NCBI GenBank assembly: GCA_963745765.1
Contig: CAVUYQ010000003.1
Span: 1-64,000, forward strand
DNA: 64,000 nt
Reading direction: 5' to 3'
DNA from: Ww85 sp963745765
GTDB taxonomy: Bacteria; Desulfobacterota; Desulfobulbia; Desulfobulbales; Desulfocapsaceae
Below, in pieces: positions 63,601 through 64,000 of this stretch (position 1 is the stretch's first letter; every line of letters starts with the position of its first letter). Under the pieces are notes generated by a model. The model worked only from the letters and a program-made list of their open reading frames with translations, did not search any database and had not been told where the DNA came from. The position numbers and the translations under genes were made by a program.

Positions 63601-64000
63601 GTGACAACCGATAATGTCATTATCGGCCTTGGCTCCAACCTCGGTGACAGCGCGCGGATTTTGCTCAGGGCCTGGCATCTTCTCGGAGCGTACAAGGCGG
63701 TAACGCTCGGGGAACTTTCACCCCCCTACATTTCTTCCCCGGTGGATATGGCCAGCAGCCGCTGGTTTACCAATGCCGTCGGACGGCTGGAAACGTCCTG
63801 CGGTCCGCATGAGTTTCTCGATCTGCTCATGGCCGTCGAGCAGGAACTTGGTCGCATCAGGGAAAGCGGCCGGAAGGGCTATCAGGATCGGAGCATCGAT
63901 CTTGACCTGCTTTATTTCGGCGCAACAATCATGGATGATCCGCGCCTGACCCTCCCCCATCCCCGCCGCGCGGAGAGACTCTTTGTCCTTGCCCCACTGG
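63601..64000 (+). CDS. folK: HPPK (folate pathway pyrophosphokinase), partial at window end
   Basis: 133 residues are visible before the window ends. Transfers pyrophosphate from ATP to 6-hydroxymethyl-7,8-dihydropterin in folate synthesis. GTG 63601 starts DNVIIGLGSNLGDSARILLR; other signatures are YISSPVDMASSRWFTNAVGR, LLMAVEQELGRIR, GYQDRSIDLDLLYFG (metal-binding Asp pair) and LTLPHPRRAERLFVLAPL. It marks the return to housekeeping genes after the accessory cluster. Confidence 0.92.
   Translation, partial: MTTDNVIIGLGSNLGDSARILLRAWHLLGAYKAVTLGELSPPYISSPVDMASSRWFTNAVGRLETSCGPHEFLDLLMAVEQELGRIRESGRKGYQDRSIDLDLLYFGATIMDDPRLTLPHPRRAERLFVLAPL

Noticed and set aside
1..64000. CRISPR arrays, tRNA or rRNA genes
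   Set aside because: No regularly spaced direct repeats, no cloverleaf sequence and no rRNA segment were recognised on reading; a tRNA scan was not possible here.

Overview
This window looks like a chromosomal segment of a Gram-negative bacterium. It carries lptA/lptB, a lipoprotein, an O-antigen or capsule type locus and rpoN. The run argB ... argG-argH-(FN3 lipoprotein)-dapF-dapA, the TAXI-type TRAP transporter and the IS1634/IS110 mobilome are most reminiscent of Desulfobacterota (Desulfobulbales-like). That placement is inference from family knowledge; no rRNA or marker gene here proves it.

Layout. (1) 1-11,036: a mobile-element island with three IS1634-family elements (one decayed, two intact), one IS110-family transposase and a duplicated GT-C-like membrane gene (first copy broken, second intact). 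(2) 11,061-37,608: a surface-polysaccharide locus with about ten glycosyltransferases, two methyltransferases, UDP-galactopyranose mutase (glf), galE, a sulfotransferase plus a sulfotransferase remnant, an acyltransferase-3, DUF2304 and DUF218 proteins, and a minus-strand three-gene cassette resembling lipid-linked sugar transfer (gtr/arn-like). (3) 37,730-41,609, minus strand: WYL regulator, rpoN, lptB, lptA. (4) 41,885-48,594, plus strand: argB, argG, argH, FN3 lipoprotein, dapF, dapA (arginine and lysine/DAP synthesis). (5) 48,621-63,419, minus strand: a catabolic-looking accessory cluster: aldehyde dehydrogenase, aspartase, a three-subunit FAD/[2Fe-2S] amine dehydrogenase, a second dapA, a TAXI-TRAP transporter, a DapB fused to aspartokinase-type ACT domains, a GntR/FCD regulator, an SDR lacking its catalytic Tyr/Lys, and an Asp/Glu-racemase-family protein. 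(6) 63,601-end: folK, running off the window.

The most interesting system is region 5. Read in the degradative direction its enzymes join into one route: amine dehydrogenase to tetrahydrodipicolinate (from meso-diaminopimelate or a piperidine dicarboxylate), DapB and DapA in reverse to pyruvate plus aspartate semialdehyde, aldehyde dehydrogenase to aspartate, aspartase to fumarate plus ammonia. A near-palindromic 24-bp site occurs at both the transporter and the SDR promoter (20/24 identical) and is a good candidate operator for the cluster's GntR protein.

A second layer is a family of 140-143 bp palindromic elements (six full copies, one orphan end), each flanked by TA or a one-base variant of it, with distinct terminal inverted repeats. 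They look like IS630/mariner-type MITEs. Several repeat ends supply the stop codon, and one diverged relative supplies the last 27 codons, of adjacent genes.

Many genes are split by single-base frameshifts, including lptA, rpoN and argB, so part of the apparent decay is probably consensus sequence error; this affects every 'pseudogene' call below.
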